A stretch of 64,000 nucleotides of DNA, taken from the NCBI RefSeq assembly GCF_000237925.1, contig NW_017386026.1, positions 1,240,001 to 1,304,000 of the forward strand, in the 5' to 3' direction. The notes beneath the pieces were generated by a model. That model did not search any database. It was given only the letters and a program-made list of their open reading frames with translations, and was not told the origin of the DNA. Positions 34,064-46,603 of this stretch are shown piece by piece. The stretch comes from Schistosoma mansoni. Taxonomy: Eukaryota > Platyhelminthes > Trematoda > Strigeidida > Schistosomatidae. The translations under genes and the position numbers were made by a program. How positions within the stretch are numbered: position 1 is the first letter of the stretch; the number at the start of each line of letters is the position of its first letter.

Positions 34064-34984
34064 CTAACAGATCAAGTCAGTACATATATTGTAACTACCG
34101 AGAAGACGAACACTAGTTCTCGGATATCTTTACAAACAATATGAAGTGAAATATTTCCCTGATTGGATTTCTGATCAATGCTTCGAATTGTTCCCAATGG
34201 CAGCTTTAAAATGTATCTCTTTCTATCTGAACCCTGAAATGATTTTGGTGTACGAGCAGAACTAGCTTCGTTTGGTAAAGCAATAAATACTACTTGGAAG
34301 TTTGTTAGCTTTTAAATAAGCGATAAGAGGATCAAACCTCTATCACACCATGCAGATTTAGACCACCATAAGTTACATGAGAAGCCAAGCAATGGTCAAC
34401 CCTCTCTTCGCCGGGGAGTTTACGATAGGCATGGCCTGAAAGTAAACTGCTATAGGCTGACATTTAGCGCAGATATCACGAAATAACGAAAATCCTCAGG
34501 TTATCCAACTCCAGTCATATAGCGTCATAGTCAAATATGCCGCCCTGAACGGTATTTGTTGTGTTATAATACGGATCAAAAATTAAGTAGCTTATGTTGC
34601 TTTGAGTGGTTCCGAGCACTGAATAAATGTAACTCTCGACTGGCTTATCAGATATACCAGCCTAAGAGCTTGTCTAAACCAAATGATTTTTTTGCGCTAT
34701 CTTCTTGTTTTTCGATACGGTTCCAGGTATCTGGTTATGTTCAGTGTGTGGTAGTATAACCACTTGACTGCACCAGTTCTAGCCAGCCTGGTACTCGTTT
34801 GTGGACTTGTATATCTTTTAGTTGAGTGGATGTGTTTGTCTCAGGTCTATAGGGTTTCTGGAACAAGTAGTTACCACATTATCAGGCAGGAGGTTGGTTG
34901 ATTGCAACGTGAAAAATAATAGAGTGAAAATTCGAATGTTAAAAGAAAATGATTATTTCAGCAAAAAATTAGTAGATAGGTTAA

Positions 34985-36535
34985 TTAACCAGTAACCTGT
35001 CTCTCGACCACGAGAGACAGATAACCCCGACTGGTGCTGGTATCATAACCGGTATGGCAAGTCTTCTAGAAATTGCAGGAAGCCCTACAATTACCCGAAC
35101 TCCAAGTCGACCGACACAAATAAAAACTTGAGAAACTTCCCAGCCGACACGCGTTAACGGCAACCGTAGCCGGTGAACATAGTCACCCCTTATACGTCGC
35201 GGATGTGACAACGAAAGTTCGCTACCTCGTCGACACTGGCGCAGAAGTTAGCATTCTTCCGCGAATTCCAACGACAGGCTTCGCGAGTCTGTTTTAAGCT
35301 TACAGGCGGCGAACGGAAAACCGATCGCTACGTATGGTAAAAGGTACGTCTACCTTAACGTGGGTTTACGCAAACCTATCCCTGGATTTTTGTGGTCGCA
35401 GACGTTTCTATGCCAATCATTAGTATAGACCTGTTACAATACCACAATCTACTCATCGACACACGCAAACGAAGGTTAATAGACGGAAATACTAAGTTAT
35501 CCGTTTGCGTAACTCCTTTTTCTGGTTGCAGATTATCCCCAGTCACAATTAAGCACACCATAGACCTCTTATATAAACAATTACTCGATAAATACTCCGG
35601 GATATATCAACCGCAACCGAAATAGCCATGTGTAACCAGCAATTTCGCACATCCCATCTCGACTACAGGACCACCTGTATTCTCAAAAGCATGACGACTG
35701 GCTCCCGAAAAACTTAGGTTGGCTAAAAACTAATTCGACCACATGATAGACTTAGGAATAGTTCGACCGTCAAATAGCCCTTGTTCATCTTCTTTGCACA
35801 TAGTCCCTAAAAAGGACAGCAATGATTGGCGTCCAACTGGTGATTATCGGCGTCTGAATGCTAAAACCATTCCCGATCGTTACCTGTTGCCTCACATTCA
35901 CGATTTGACAGCTACCTTGAAAGGTACAGCTGTTTTTTCAAAAATCGACTTGGTTAAAGCTTATAATCAAATCCCAATGACTAATGACGACATTTCGAAA
36001 ACCGCCATCATAACTCCTTTCGGCGTCTACGAACTTTTACGAATGCCCTTTGGCCTAAGAAATGCTGCTCAAACCTTCCGAAGGTTCATAGATGATGTAA
36101 TCCGAGGTCTCAACTTCGTACATGCGTATGTTGATGACTGTCTAACAGCTAGTTCAGACAGTGAATCACATCTTCAGCATCTAGACATTGTTTTCGAACG
36201 ACTTCAAAGACATGGCATTACTGTAAACATTCAGAAATGCCAAATCGGAACCAACTCCTTAGACTTCCTAGGACACACTAGTGATGTCCAAGGCATCCGA
36301 CCTTTTAGAAGCACAAAGGCGCCATTCTGAATTACCCAGAACCGACCACGATTAAGCAGTTGCGCACTTTTAACGGCCTTGTAAGTTTCTATAGACGGTT
36401 CACACCGAATTGCGCATCCCTTATGAAACCGTTGACCGACCAACTTCGTGGAAATGCGAAACCAATTAATCTAGACGAAACTGCGCGAAAAGCATTCTCC
36501 ACAGTTAAGGAACATATCGCTAAGGCGATATGGTG
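34985..36535 (+). pseudogene. Ty3/gypsy gag-end, protease and RT fragment (right arm)
   Basis: RT frame 35743-36330 is open for 195 codons: NDWRPTGDYRRLNAKT, FSKIDLVKAYNQI, LLRMPFGLRNAAQTF, VHAYVDDCLTASSDSE with the YVDD catalytic pair intact. After a one-base shift near 36310 the connection domain continues (NYPEPTTIKQLRTFNGLVSF). RNase H and integrase are missing because the sequence changes to a CR1 fragment at about 36535. Upstream, 34985-35625 carries broken gag-end and protease frames, also seen at 56760-57000. A possible LTR or leader lies at 34555-34980 but its ends were not proven. Confidence 0.9.
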
Positions 36536-37948
36536 ATCGTGTCCAGATAATATGCTCGTGTTTGGATGGCTTGGTGTGCTAAATATGTTGTATGCCATTG
36601 TCAGATCACCTCTTACTCTCCTGTTGCCCAAGGAGAATGATCCCAGGTGTTGGAGTCTTTCCTCGTAAGGTTTACGCTTTAGACCTGCCACACATTTAGT
36701 TTCTCGCCTATGCACTTGGTCTAAGATATTTGTGTCCCTTTTAAAGAGAGGGAAATCTACGATATTGTGGACTTCAAGGTGAAGCCGTGAAAGCCTTCTA
36801 ACGTGTTAGGAGCAAACCTGGGGTGATTGATCTAGGTCGTCTTCTCACAAAGTAGAGAGTTATGTTTGCCTTACTTGTCTCTCCTATGGAGTTTGAGCTG
36901 GTGTCTGAGCTCTCTGTGGCTACAAGCCTGAGATCACGCTCTAAGACAGTAGCAAGCGGATTTCCACGGAAAACGTCGGTTGAGTGACATAGGTTAGAAT
37001 CTGCATAACATGACATTTCGACAGTTTAAGTTTTAACCCATTATCTATTACCTATTCCTTCATTGTCGTAGAATTCTTTTGAGGCTCAAGTGAATCGATT
37101 TCGCTTTTAACGAACCCCCAGGTTGTTAGATCCATTTTGAAAGTGAAAAACCCTTCATGCATACATTTGTGATTTCTTCCTCGTGGTTTCTTTATTTGTA
37201 TATATTGTTAACTTTTTGATGCTAATTAAGACTGTAACGCTTAATTTTTTTGGTTTTCTTATCGTTTTTATTGAGTCTCTATGTTCCTTACTGAACTGTA
37301 TTTAGTTTGTTTTAATCGTTATTATTCTGGCGGCTGCTATATTGACTGCTCGCTCTTTGATTGTGCGGTTTGATTTTGACTGGGATCGTGCATTTTCGGT
37401 TGTAATTTGGAGCACTTTCCCAGAAATTGAAACACTTTGTGTTACAGAACAGCCGCTCAAACGGAATCTTACTTGATCTATCCAGAAAGGATAGAATAAC
37501 ACTCACCTTTTGGTGTTTTCGACTGAATATTTTGGTATCAATTGTTGGTTGAATAACTGGGTGGTAATATTTGTTTAGAACCGTTATTACCCCCAAAACA
37601 CCTTGTTCTGATTTCGATTGGGGGTGCGCGTCTCTAATTTTACTCGTCAGTTATTCAACAAATCAAACCTAGTTGGAAACTAGGTTTGGATCTTACACAG
37701 GTTTTTGTATCGTCTGCACAGATCTGTTCCGTCAAATAAATTTTATCTGGCGGACTGTTAGTAAAGATTTAAAGCAAGAGTGGACCTGAGATTGTTCCTT
37801 GCGAATCTCTTGACCTTTCAACCCACCTATTCGCGTGCACTCTATTCACGTCGGCATTAAACATCCTGTTTTCAAAATACTTTTGAGCCACCATAAAGTT
37901 GAACCCAATTATTTAAAACCATCGTATATCATTTGAGTCAATTGTTAG
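36536..37948 (-). pseudogene. CR1-like LINE fragment (right arm copy)
   Basis: Mirror of 12990-14372, with the same 520-base interruption (37138-37673). The frame RRETKCVAGLKRKPYEERLQ ends at the gypsy junction. Three or four single-base transitions distinguish it from the left arm. Confidence 0.75.
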
Positions 37949-39112
37949 GAAGTTCTTCCACACGATCCATCACCCTTTGATATGATATTTGAACTTTAAG
38001 TCATGGAATTCATATGTGAGTATAGGCAAAAGTGAGTCGCGTTCGATGGCATTTATTTGCATAAATTTTACTGACCTTTCACCATAGTATTAGCTACATT
38101 GTGGTGGTAGTCACACAATTATGTTTGGGACGGACAGGAATAGTCAGCCTTGACTGGAACCTGAAAAGAAATATTTTGTTTGATATTATACCTCTAGCAA
38201 ACTTCTGCCTCTGGTAATTGCGATTGGTTAACGGGTTCACTAATGATTATAAGACACCCATCACTTTGATCCGGTTCAACCTTTGAGTGCCTGTACGACC
38301 TTTTCTCATGCATTTGTGTGCGAGAACGCGAATGTGGTAAAACGCATCTTACACTTATTCCATACACGATATTAACACTTCACTTCGCCTTGATTAGTAA
38401 GTTTCTATTGTTATCTACCGGTCTTTTGTATATCAAGTTTAGTTTTTGGCGCAGGGCATGGCTACTACTAATATCAACATGCGGTTGTGTTTCTACTGTC
38501 ACTTCGTTTCTATTTTAGTTCTCCCTGGTCAGTAGAGTTTTTTACTAGAGCGTTGATTGTGTGAGATCTTACATTAGTAAACTGCTCCTTGATTGAGCTT
38601 GTATTAGTTAGTTGATTCTGGTTGTCGCCTTCTGGATTGAGGCGTGTTGTCTGCTTTCTAGAAATGCCTGTCCCCTTGATAAGTAATCAGCTTCGTAGTA
38701 ACAGCTTGGTAACTGAAAACTTTATAGCTTTTTTGTATCCAACTCCGGACACATAAATTCACCATACAACCTATTTGCCGAAACGCTTTGGGTGTATTTT
38801 ATTGTTTGAGTCTTCATAATCGTTTTAGAAAGGTATTTTACCACAATCGCCTGAATCGAAACACAGTTTTGGATATGTCCAACCGTATTTGTCGTTGATC
38901 ATAAAATCTTCTTTATGAACATGTAAAAACGAAATTGGGGCTTAAAAGAATATTCAAATCTTTACTCCCGTGCCCGGAAAACGGAGAGCCAAATTATCGA
39001 TGAATACCAATACTTACATCGTCCTCGCTCTGTGACAATGCTTATTTAACTAATCATTTATTTCATCGAAGTAACCTTGAGTTATGATATAAATTTTTGT
39101 TCTTTTATTCTA

Positions 39113-39305
39113 CAGCCATTTGACAGAAATTTTTATTGCTCACACTTCTTTATTTAACTCACTATGTAATTGTCTTAAAACTTTTAAGGGACTGACTTGT
39201 ATTGAGAACACACTGAAAGTGCTTTCAGAGCATTTCATTGGCCAGTCAGTAAAGCGCTGGAAATTTATCAGACAGTTTGACTTATATGTTGTATCCAAGG
39301 TTTAG
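39113..39305 (+). CDS. Exon-like open frame in right arm (unrecognised)
   Basis: Twin of 11633-11833. A polypyrimidine tract and ttctacag acceptor are followed by about 63 codons (CLKTFKGLTCIENTLKVLSE core) to a stop after gtatccaag. No family recognised; a 3' terminal exon is possible. Confidence 0.3.
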
Positions 39306-39895
39306 GATGATGGTTAGTGGCTATATTTATTATGAATAAAAGAGTCGTTACACATGATGAACGCGCCTGTAAGAATGAGCCATGTCATCCGAATGAGTTG
39401 AACTTTGGAGGAATGTTCCTACCTTCTCCATTCTTGACTTTCTCTTCCTGTTAACTGTTGAATATCTATTTTCCCAGTTATCTCATATTCGGCTTTGAGG
39501 AATGTGTGGTTAGGACCAATACGACTTCAAATCGTCAATTTGATGTTTTTACCAAATAAAAATCAGAAATCCCGTCATGTTTCTCCTTTTGTTAAACCTG
39601 ATTTTGTGAAAACTACATTGAGCGCTAATCGCAAGCAGCAAAACTTGCTAGTATGCTGAACATCCATGAATTGGGAAAAACGCGTTGGTTTTAAATCATA
39701 ATTCGTTAGTTACGTAACCGCCATCATCTTCATTTTTAAATAACTGTTGAATGTCTGTAGTCTCCAATATTATGACCTCGCTTCAGCCAAATGAAACAAA
39801 AATATAACATCTCTCGAAACCATCTGTCTTACTCAGACAGAGCTAAAATCTCTGGAGATTGGTGACTATGGTATGTACTGGAACAAAAATCAAGC

Positions 39896-40125
39896 TTATT
39901 TTTTGTAGAAGAGTTCTATTAACTTTAGAACTGTACGAGATAGTTCACCTTGGGACAAAGTTTCACTACGTGTCTTAAAATGACCTGACTGGCAACACGC
40001 ATTTGGAGCTTGAGGTGAAATAAACTCAATGTGCAAGGCGAATGTGGATTCTGCATAAAATTCTGCCAAACTGTCCGCTGATTCAAACCACTTGTACAGC
40101 ATAAACTGAGGCAACGGTTCTATCG
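39896..40125 (-). CDS. Open frame crossing the right-arm outer edge (unrecognised)
   Basis: On - the frame runs NDTEETIEPLPQFMLYKWFE, then SADSLAEFYAEST, then FALHIEFISPQAPNACCQSG and a closing LSRTVLKLIELFYKK. It is uninterrupted across the duplication edge at 40039. The left arm contains only the part from FALH onward. Composition is protein-like, but I do not know the family. Confidence 0.3.
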
Positions 40126-40139
40126 TCTCTTCAGTGTCG

Positions 40140-42206
40140 TTAGAGATTTAGAATCCGCCACATAATCCATAAGTTCCAATGTGATCATACAGATTCTCTG
40201 TCTTTATACCTAACCACGCCCTGAACCACTGCAATGTAGATTTTTTCGATAGAGGCAAAGTATTAAACCATTTATCTTTTATAAGTGACTGGACTAACCT
40301 CCATAGTTATTAATAATTCAATGACGCTTTAGTTTGGAACCAAAACTAAGAATTCCATGCTCTGCTTTTACAATGATGGAATAAGTATAACAATCTCAGT
40401 TTACTATCATACACATTCGAAATAAGGTGAATTGTCCTTCCGATAGGTCAAAAATTTTGAGTCAGTATCAAGCACAGTATGATCATTTACGTTCATCCTT
40501 GAAACTTTCTTCAGTAAATTTCCTTTCATATGGTCAGAAAGGCTTGTGGAATTATGGTCTGGTTTGGTATTAGTGCATTTATTATAACAATTATTCTAAC
40601 AATAGATTTAGTCCACGAATCGTATATTTGTCATGATGCGACTACTTAGTTCAGAAGATCTCATATGGAAGTCACATTCTTGTCCACACGAACTCGTCCT
40701 GTCGTGAGAATCAGCAACATGATATTTGGCAATGCTGAAGAATAAATTTGAACAGAACGACCTCACCCGCATTGCTGAACCATGCCTTACTGATCAATCG
40801 TCCCCGAATTCTTCATTATTGACCTTCTCTCCGCGTTAAGTGTTGAATGTGAATTCCGCCACTTATCCTATGTTTATCTTCGAGAATCATATGGTCTGAA
40901 CAAACTCTGCTGAAGTCACAAACCGCATGAGTTCCATAACTTAAAGTTATTCAGTCTCTGTCGTAACCTAAGTAACACTCCACTTTTTTTCTTTTTACGT
41001 TGCGTCAAATCTGCCTCATCGCCACCAGTTTCTTTAACATCTCTAAAATTACTAGACTGTCTACTACGACATGAATATATATTAATAGGGACCTGCCAGT
41101 CCACTATTGAACGATCCTTGAAATTGACTCTAGCAAATTTAGCTTGCACCGATCAGTATTTTCTAGTAGAATTAGTTTCAAGATGGGCTTTACAGTCAGT
41201 CAAAAAAATAATTCAATGGTTCCAGTAGGGCAAATTGTTTGGTAATTTCAAACAATGTTATAAACATCAATAACGAGGTTCAGTGGAGTAATGATACAGC
41301 AAATTGAACAGCCTGAATGACGTTGACAAAGGTATGAAGGAACGCTCAACAGATTAAATCCGCGAAGCCAGATTACCACCAAGAAAATCCCGTTCAATGT
41401 GCCAAATCTGAAATTCTTAGAAGTGCAAATAGACGTGGACTGGAGGAAGTACAGAGACACACGCAGTTGTGCATGACATAAAAGACTCCACAAAGTAACG
41501 TGTACAAGTGGTAGTGAACCATATTTTCCTCTACAGATTCAGCCTCTAATTTATTGGTAAACTTGTAAGTTCAGTAGTGGAAAAGCAGAAAGGTTCTTGT
41601 CAATCCAGGAATACTATTCTATCTGAAAAGACAAAAGTATCACCAGCGTCATAGCTTCAAAGCGAACAGTCAACCGTCCGAATCAATAACCTTACCGAGG
41701 AACTAGAAAATAAAGTATCTATCCCACAAATAACAGATTCACATAATCAAATGAAACGGAGTCACTCATTGAGATACTCATCCAGTATTGTAGCGGATGG
41801 AAATAAAAACTTCAAGTAGGACAGGAGTGAAACAGTAATCGAAGTCAATAACAACATCCCTGAGTAGGCTATCATTAATTAATTGGTGGCTTTGTTCAAT
41901 ACTATGTTTTGGTACAATATAGAATTCTCAGCATGATGCATAAGGGTCTGTAAGCGTTATAGTAGTAATGATTGCAACTAAGCCAAATGGAAAACAAATA
42001 ATGTGTAGGTCAAGTCAGTGATGGAAGAATTAAAAAATAGTCGGACGGAAGAACAGAGAGATTTTCCGAAAAGTTTTCACGAGTATATACAAATGGATTA
42101 TACAATGAGATAGTTACCTAACGTAGTCTAACAAACTGTGTTGGCCAGGTCGCAGTGCTTCTCCAATGTCAGTTGAAGACTAATAAAATGTTTCCACATA
42201 AGAGAT
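40140..42206. other. AT-rich stretch with one diverged direct repeat
   Basis: 40750-40930 resembles 39370-39545 of the right arm in word order (cttct..attgac.ttctct ... gttgaat ... ttcgagaa..atatggt). The 81-codon frame at 41248-41493 (-) contains SKNFRFGTLNG, faintly like the myotubularin GRAM-end, but not enough to call. Nothing else recognised. Confidence 0.35.
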
Positions 42207-42533
42207 TGACTATGATCACCACTAAATGAAGATTACGTACCAGCTATCAACTTGGTTCCCTCGGTAGAACAAAAACCAGAAGTCCGTTAATGTTTGCAAT
42301 AAGATATATTTGTTGGTGATCTCGAAAGAATCCCGAGACCTGCCAAAATTTAAGGGCGGAACTGCCGAGTGTAAGCAAGTTGGTGCAAGGTCACAGGCAA
42401 CGGAGGGAAATGTGCCTATAGTGCAGTTAAACAAACAAGTACAGTATAACAATCACTGGCACAATTGGTTGTAATAATAATAATTGTTTCCATCATACTA
42501 ATCGCGTTCTCGTCATAAAAGTATGTTGCTACA
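42207..42533. repeat. ~340-bp LTR-like repeat, copy 1
   Basis: Starts tgactatgatcaccact and ends near ttgctaca, with aataataataattgtttc close to the end. It is collinear with 44452-44785 and 45587-45927, all in the same orientation. TG...CA ends suggest a solo LTR, but no TSD was found. This is the most diverged of the three. Confidence 0.65.
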
Positions 42534-44451
42534 ATTCTATTACTAGTCTAATACAGTTGTTGGTGATTCCAAAAGCCAGTGACCATATAAATCAAATTAA
42601 ATTACAAAGAGGTTTAATTCTAGTGTTAATCCAATTCTGCCATTGTTCTAGTTTAGTTCAATCTAATTATACTTTGGTTGTTGATTATTAATGTAAATGC
42701 TAGTGAATTCAGTCATTGAAATGTATATTCCATCACATTCGTATTCTAGTTTTCACTTAATTCATTTTTCCTCGGTCGTTTATTATAAACACAACGAATA
42801 TAATGGTAGTCCATGGTTTTTTAATTGTCTTCAGCTTCAGTTTTTAAAGGACAAGAGGCTAGATGGCCTGTGTTAGTACTGGCGTTGGTGGTCTTTCAAG
42901 TGATTCGACTTTCTTTTGAATGCGTCAACAGATGGGATTCAGAAATATAATGTCTACGATGATCTGGTTGAAATCAAAATATTTGGCGCAATTACTACAA
43001 ACACTGGTCCCAAAGACATAGGAAAGTCTTTGTCAAACATTGATACCATTGATAGCCTTGGAATTTCGGACGTGTTCAGTCCCCTTCTTTTTTTCCATCA
43101 CAGCTTATTCTGATCGTTGTATTATTATGATCTGTTGGAACGTTACTTTTCTGTATTTGGATATTTCGATCAATTCAATTATCGTGATTACATTTATTTC
43201 GTTTGTGTTATTTTTTGGTTAGGTAGTTTCCAGTCTACTCAAAATATTTTAAAAATTCTCCTGATCATGAGCAAAGGTAGAAATTGAAGTTGACAACATT
43301 GTCGATCCTGAGAGCAACAGTGAAGCCTAATACAGGTCATAAATGCTGACTCGGATAACTAGGTAATATTTTATTTACATTAAATTCCAAGTTTATTAAT
43401 TCAAATACAAAATCAGCAAACAATGTCCAACATATTTCGGCAGATCGGTATGTAACCGAGGATGTAATGAATTCCACTGATGAATAACGTGGTTTTAAAA
43501 TTCATTGGTGTTTACCGGACACTTCTAGCACCTGTAGGTAAATAAAGCATATATTTCCATATTAAATGTAAGATGGAATCAGCCCAAGTTTTGATATATC
43601 ATTCTTTATATTTTCCATTACAGAACCATTCATTTCTTCGTTTATACCTAAAGATTTCTCTGAATCTAAGTCCAAATTAGTTGACTCTGAAATAAATACG
43701 TCACCGAGTGATTGTAACCACCGTAGTTACTGGTCTAAACATCAGTGCATGGGCTCTTAAAACAGCTCCTTTGTGTGATAACTGCAAAGTGGACTACTGT
43801 GATCTTCAAAAGCGTTAAAATCTGAATGTATATCCAACCGTTCCATCACAGGTTCCATCGCGACGCCAAAGTGATGATTTGGAGTACTTGAATTATGCTA
43901 TAAACTAGCAATCCTAGAAACGACGCAATTTATTCAAGAAGTACTAGATGAGCACGAACGAACGTGTTGTATTTGGAATTCAAAATCAAAACAGTCATCA
44001 ATACAAGGGAATCATTGGTTCATACAAACACCACAACTACGTAAACACATATAAAAGATGTTCACTGTTATTTTTGTGTTATTTCAAAGGTCTATTGTAC
44101 GAAAACAAGCCATATCTTCGGAAGGTAATCATTTGTTTCTTTTACAACTTCACTCATATGTCGATTGATGGAAACTGACAAGGTTTGAAAATTCAGGTGA
44201 CACTCTACATCTCCGAACTCACCCGTTTCTTTTAATAGAACTTATATAATTGCAAAACGTAAATGATAACATATGAATAGCAATTTTGCATCGTGACTCA
44301 CATACTTGGCTGTAAATTTCAAACATGAGATGATCAACTATCATAGTTAATCACTTTTATCAAAAAGCGAAGAATATGTTAGGTTCCTTTGTATTGTAGT
44401 GCGTGTTCCAAATACGGCTCACCAGCTTGTAGTGGATGTCGAGTCGAGGAC
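42534..44451. other. AT-rich stretch, nothing recognised
   Basis: Short open frames only (42916-43222 and 43948-44178, +), without recognisable domains. Confidence 0.35.
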
Positions 44452-44785
44452 GGACTATGATCACCACTACTATTCGATTGCGCGCCCACAAACGACTTGG
44501 TTCCTTTGATAACTCGTAAATCAGAAGGCTTTATTAATCCAGATCAAGTATATTTATTGGCGATCTCGTGGTATCGAAATAATACCGAGACGTGCCAATG
44601 GGTACAGGCGAAATGGGCAGTGCGTGAGCAAGTTCGAACCAAACAAGGCGGATAGCGAAACAAGAAGTGAATCTGATACAGTTAAACAAATACAGTAAAA
44701 CAATCTCTGGTACAATTGGTTACAATAATAATAATTGTTTCTGTTATTCCAATCGTGTTCTTATCGAGACTGGCCGGTCACTACA
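44452..44785. repeat. ~340-bp LTR-like repeat, copy 2
   Basis: Contains actatgatcaccactact, agtatatttattggcgatct, cgaaccaaacaaggcgga and ggtcactaca in the same order as copy 3. The expected first TG is GG. No TSD. Confidence 0.75.
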
Positions 44786-45586
44786 GTATCATGAATTTGT
44801 AACTATATTCATAGTAAAACTACACAAGAATTATTAATTTAGGTTTTATATGTGATTTGTCGGTGAGAATGGTTCCATTGTATTAACGCCAAATTTGCAT
44901 CGTATCTTTATGAATCACTCTGACAGTGATATCTCCCTTAAAACAGTCAACGTCAAGGAGTAAAAATCGAATTTTCGCGATATTTGGCGCTTCTTTTGTC
45001 TTCCTTTTCACCGCGTTTACTTTTATATTATCATCATTGCTTACTTTGATGTTTATTTGATAAATTGATAGTGACTTACTGTAATCGAAGCCGTAGAATT
45101 AGATGTAGTGAGCATTGATTGGGTGAACATAAAATTTACTGAGAGCATCGATACTGAGTAATTAAAGACAATTTATCTTAGGAGTTGGATTAAATGGATG
45201 TGCCTCAATAAGTATTTTAAATAAAACACTCCTGGAGTGACGAATAAAGCTGATGTCAACGATGCAAATGATGATTCGTCTGAAGCTTTGTTTAAAATAT
45301 TAGGATTCCAGGATCCGAAATCTGTAATGTGACAGGATAGATGGTTATCCAAACTCTCTGAATATGAAATGAGATACTGTGATATTGATTCAGAATCAAT
45401 GGTTATCATAATGAGACGAACAATTTATTTTTTGGCCTGTTTCAGAATTAGTTTTCATAGTTATCTGTTTTGTTTCTTCTGTTCTGATTTTCCTCTTATA
45501 ATTATCAGAAAGCCATATGTCAATTTACGTTTAAACAATGATCCAATATTCATATTATTAGTGTGTAAATGGCGTTGAGTCTCGCT

Positions 45587-45927
45587 TGACTATGATCACC
45601 ACTACAATAAGATTACGCGCCCAAAGACGACTTGGTTCCATCGATAACTCGCAAACCAGAAGACTTTAATTAGTCCAGATAAAGTATATTTATTGGAGAT
45701 CTCGTGGTATCGAAAGGATACCAAGATGTGCCAACGAGTACAGGCAATAGGAGCAGAGAGTAAGAAAGTTCGAACCAAACAAGGCGGATGACCGAACGGA
45801 AAGTGACTTTGATACAGTTAAACAACAACGAGTAAGATAAAACAATCACTTGTACAATTGGTTATAATAATAATAACTGTTTCCATTATTCCAATCGTGT
45901 TCTCGTCGAGAAATGCAGGTCACTACA
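45587..45927. repeat. ~340-bp LTR-like repeat, copy 3
   Basis: The best-preserved ends: TGACTATGATC at 45587 and GGTCACTACA ending at 45927. About 80 percent of words are shared with copy 2 by eye. Flanking five bases differ, so it may be older than its TSD or the ends may be slightly off. Confidence 0.75.
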
Positions 45928-46295
45928 AGTGTTCGATATTTTTATAAATATACCCTCATTATAACAAAAATCAGGTAAAGGAATTTCTAGGATTGTGACT
46001 TTATTTCCAGAAATATATTTTGTGTAATACACTGTGGATGACAAATATTAAAAAGTTTTAGAATGTGAACTTCGTTTTTCATAATAATAATCCATCTAAA
46101 CGATCGATTTAAATATTCATTCTTTTATGATTTAAATAATCTACAAAGTGTTTAAAATTTTATGGACTAATTTTTTAATTTATTTATTGTCATACCCCGA
46201 TAAGGATAATGAATGGTAACTTTGAGAACTTTTTATGGACCGAGATGATATGTATATTTCCTATTGTATAATTGCTAAGTAACTAAACTATTCAT

Positions 46296-46603
46296 GGTAA
46301 GCAGAGATGGACAGTGGCTAGCAGTGGAATCCTGGACGCGCGTTTCGTCCTATTTGGGACTCGTTAGCTGGATGCACCTGCATCTCAGAGTTGATGTTCA
46401 CTCTGGGACTCGAACCCAGTACCTTTCGCTTCAAACGCCATCGCGTTACCCACTCGGCCACTGAGTCCTGATAGCCACTTGCTTGTGAATTAAAGCTATA
46501 TCGAGGCAATACGCAAAGTATGCACATATGCCAATTAGAGACTGACCAGTTTCAGTCCTAACACATAGATGGGAAGATTCAGACAAACAATACTAAATGA
46601 ATT
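46296..46603 (-). mobile_element. tRNA-derived SINE with hammerhead motif and 12-bp TSD
   Basis: A 308-base insert flanked by taaactattcat (46284-46295, 46604-46615). On - it has a relaxed A box (tggccgagtgggtaac) and B box (ggttcgagtcc), then a hammerhead-type module, then gattccactgctagccactg. The neighbouring LTR (47160-47677) shows the same site without insertion. Confidence 0.92.
46330..46385 (-). ncRNA. Hammerhead ribozyme module with core mutation
   Basis: On -, CTAACGA (46367-46361) stands for the conserved CTGANGA box, followed by stem II gtcccaaataggac, GAAA, stem III acgcgcgt and the GTC site (46337-46335). The G of CTGA is A. This guanine is required for catalysis in characterised hammerheads, so this copy should not cleave. 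Confidence 0.75.

Larger units (their letters stand above)
34047..40039. repeat. Right arm of the 5,993-bp inverted duplication
   Basis: Reverse complement of 10899-16891 (constant coordinate sum 50938). The inner edge lies 17 bases inside the MTMR exon that starts at 34063, and the outer edge lies inside an open frame (39896-40125, -). Both frames continue across the edge here and are cut in the left copy, which suggests this arm is the source. Confidence 0.95.

Noticed and set aside
35743-36330. A functional reverse transcriptase gene, since 195 codons are open with YVDD
   Set aside because: It lacks a start context, RNase H and integrase, ends in a frameshift and is fused to a CR1 fragment. 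It is a young but truncated copy.
10899-40039. A giant DNA transposon or Polinton with 6-kb terminal inverted repeats
   Set aside because: The arms contain truncated LINE and gypsy pieces and part of a cellular exon, the spacer holds host genes, and no integrase, polymerase B or TSD is seen at the outer ends.
41248-41493. GRAM-domain exon of the myotubularin gene
   Set aside because: Only SKNFRFGTLNG faintly fits; flanking residues and splice phase do not.
45173-45409. Second exon of the gene starting at 52771 (contains TPGVFYLK)
   Set aside because: The splice phase does not fit with the acceptors I can see, and the PG motif is a single weak match.
46300-46500. tRNA gene on - (A and B boxes)
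   Set aside because: No closing acceptor stem; the block lies inside a SINE with TSD and a hammerhead module.
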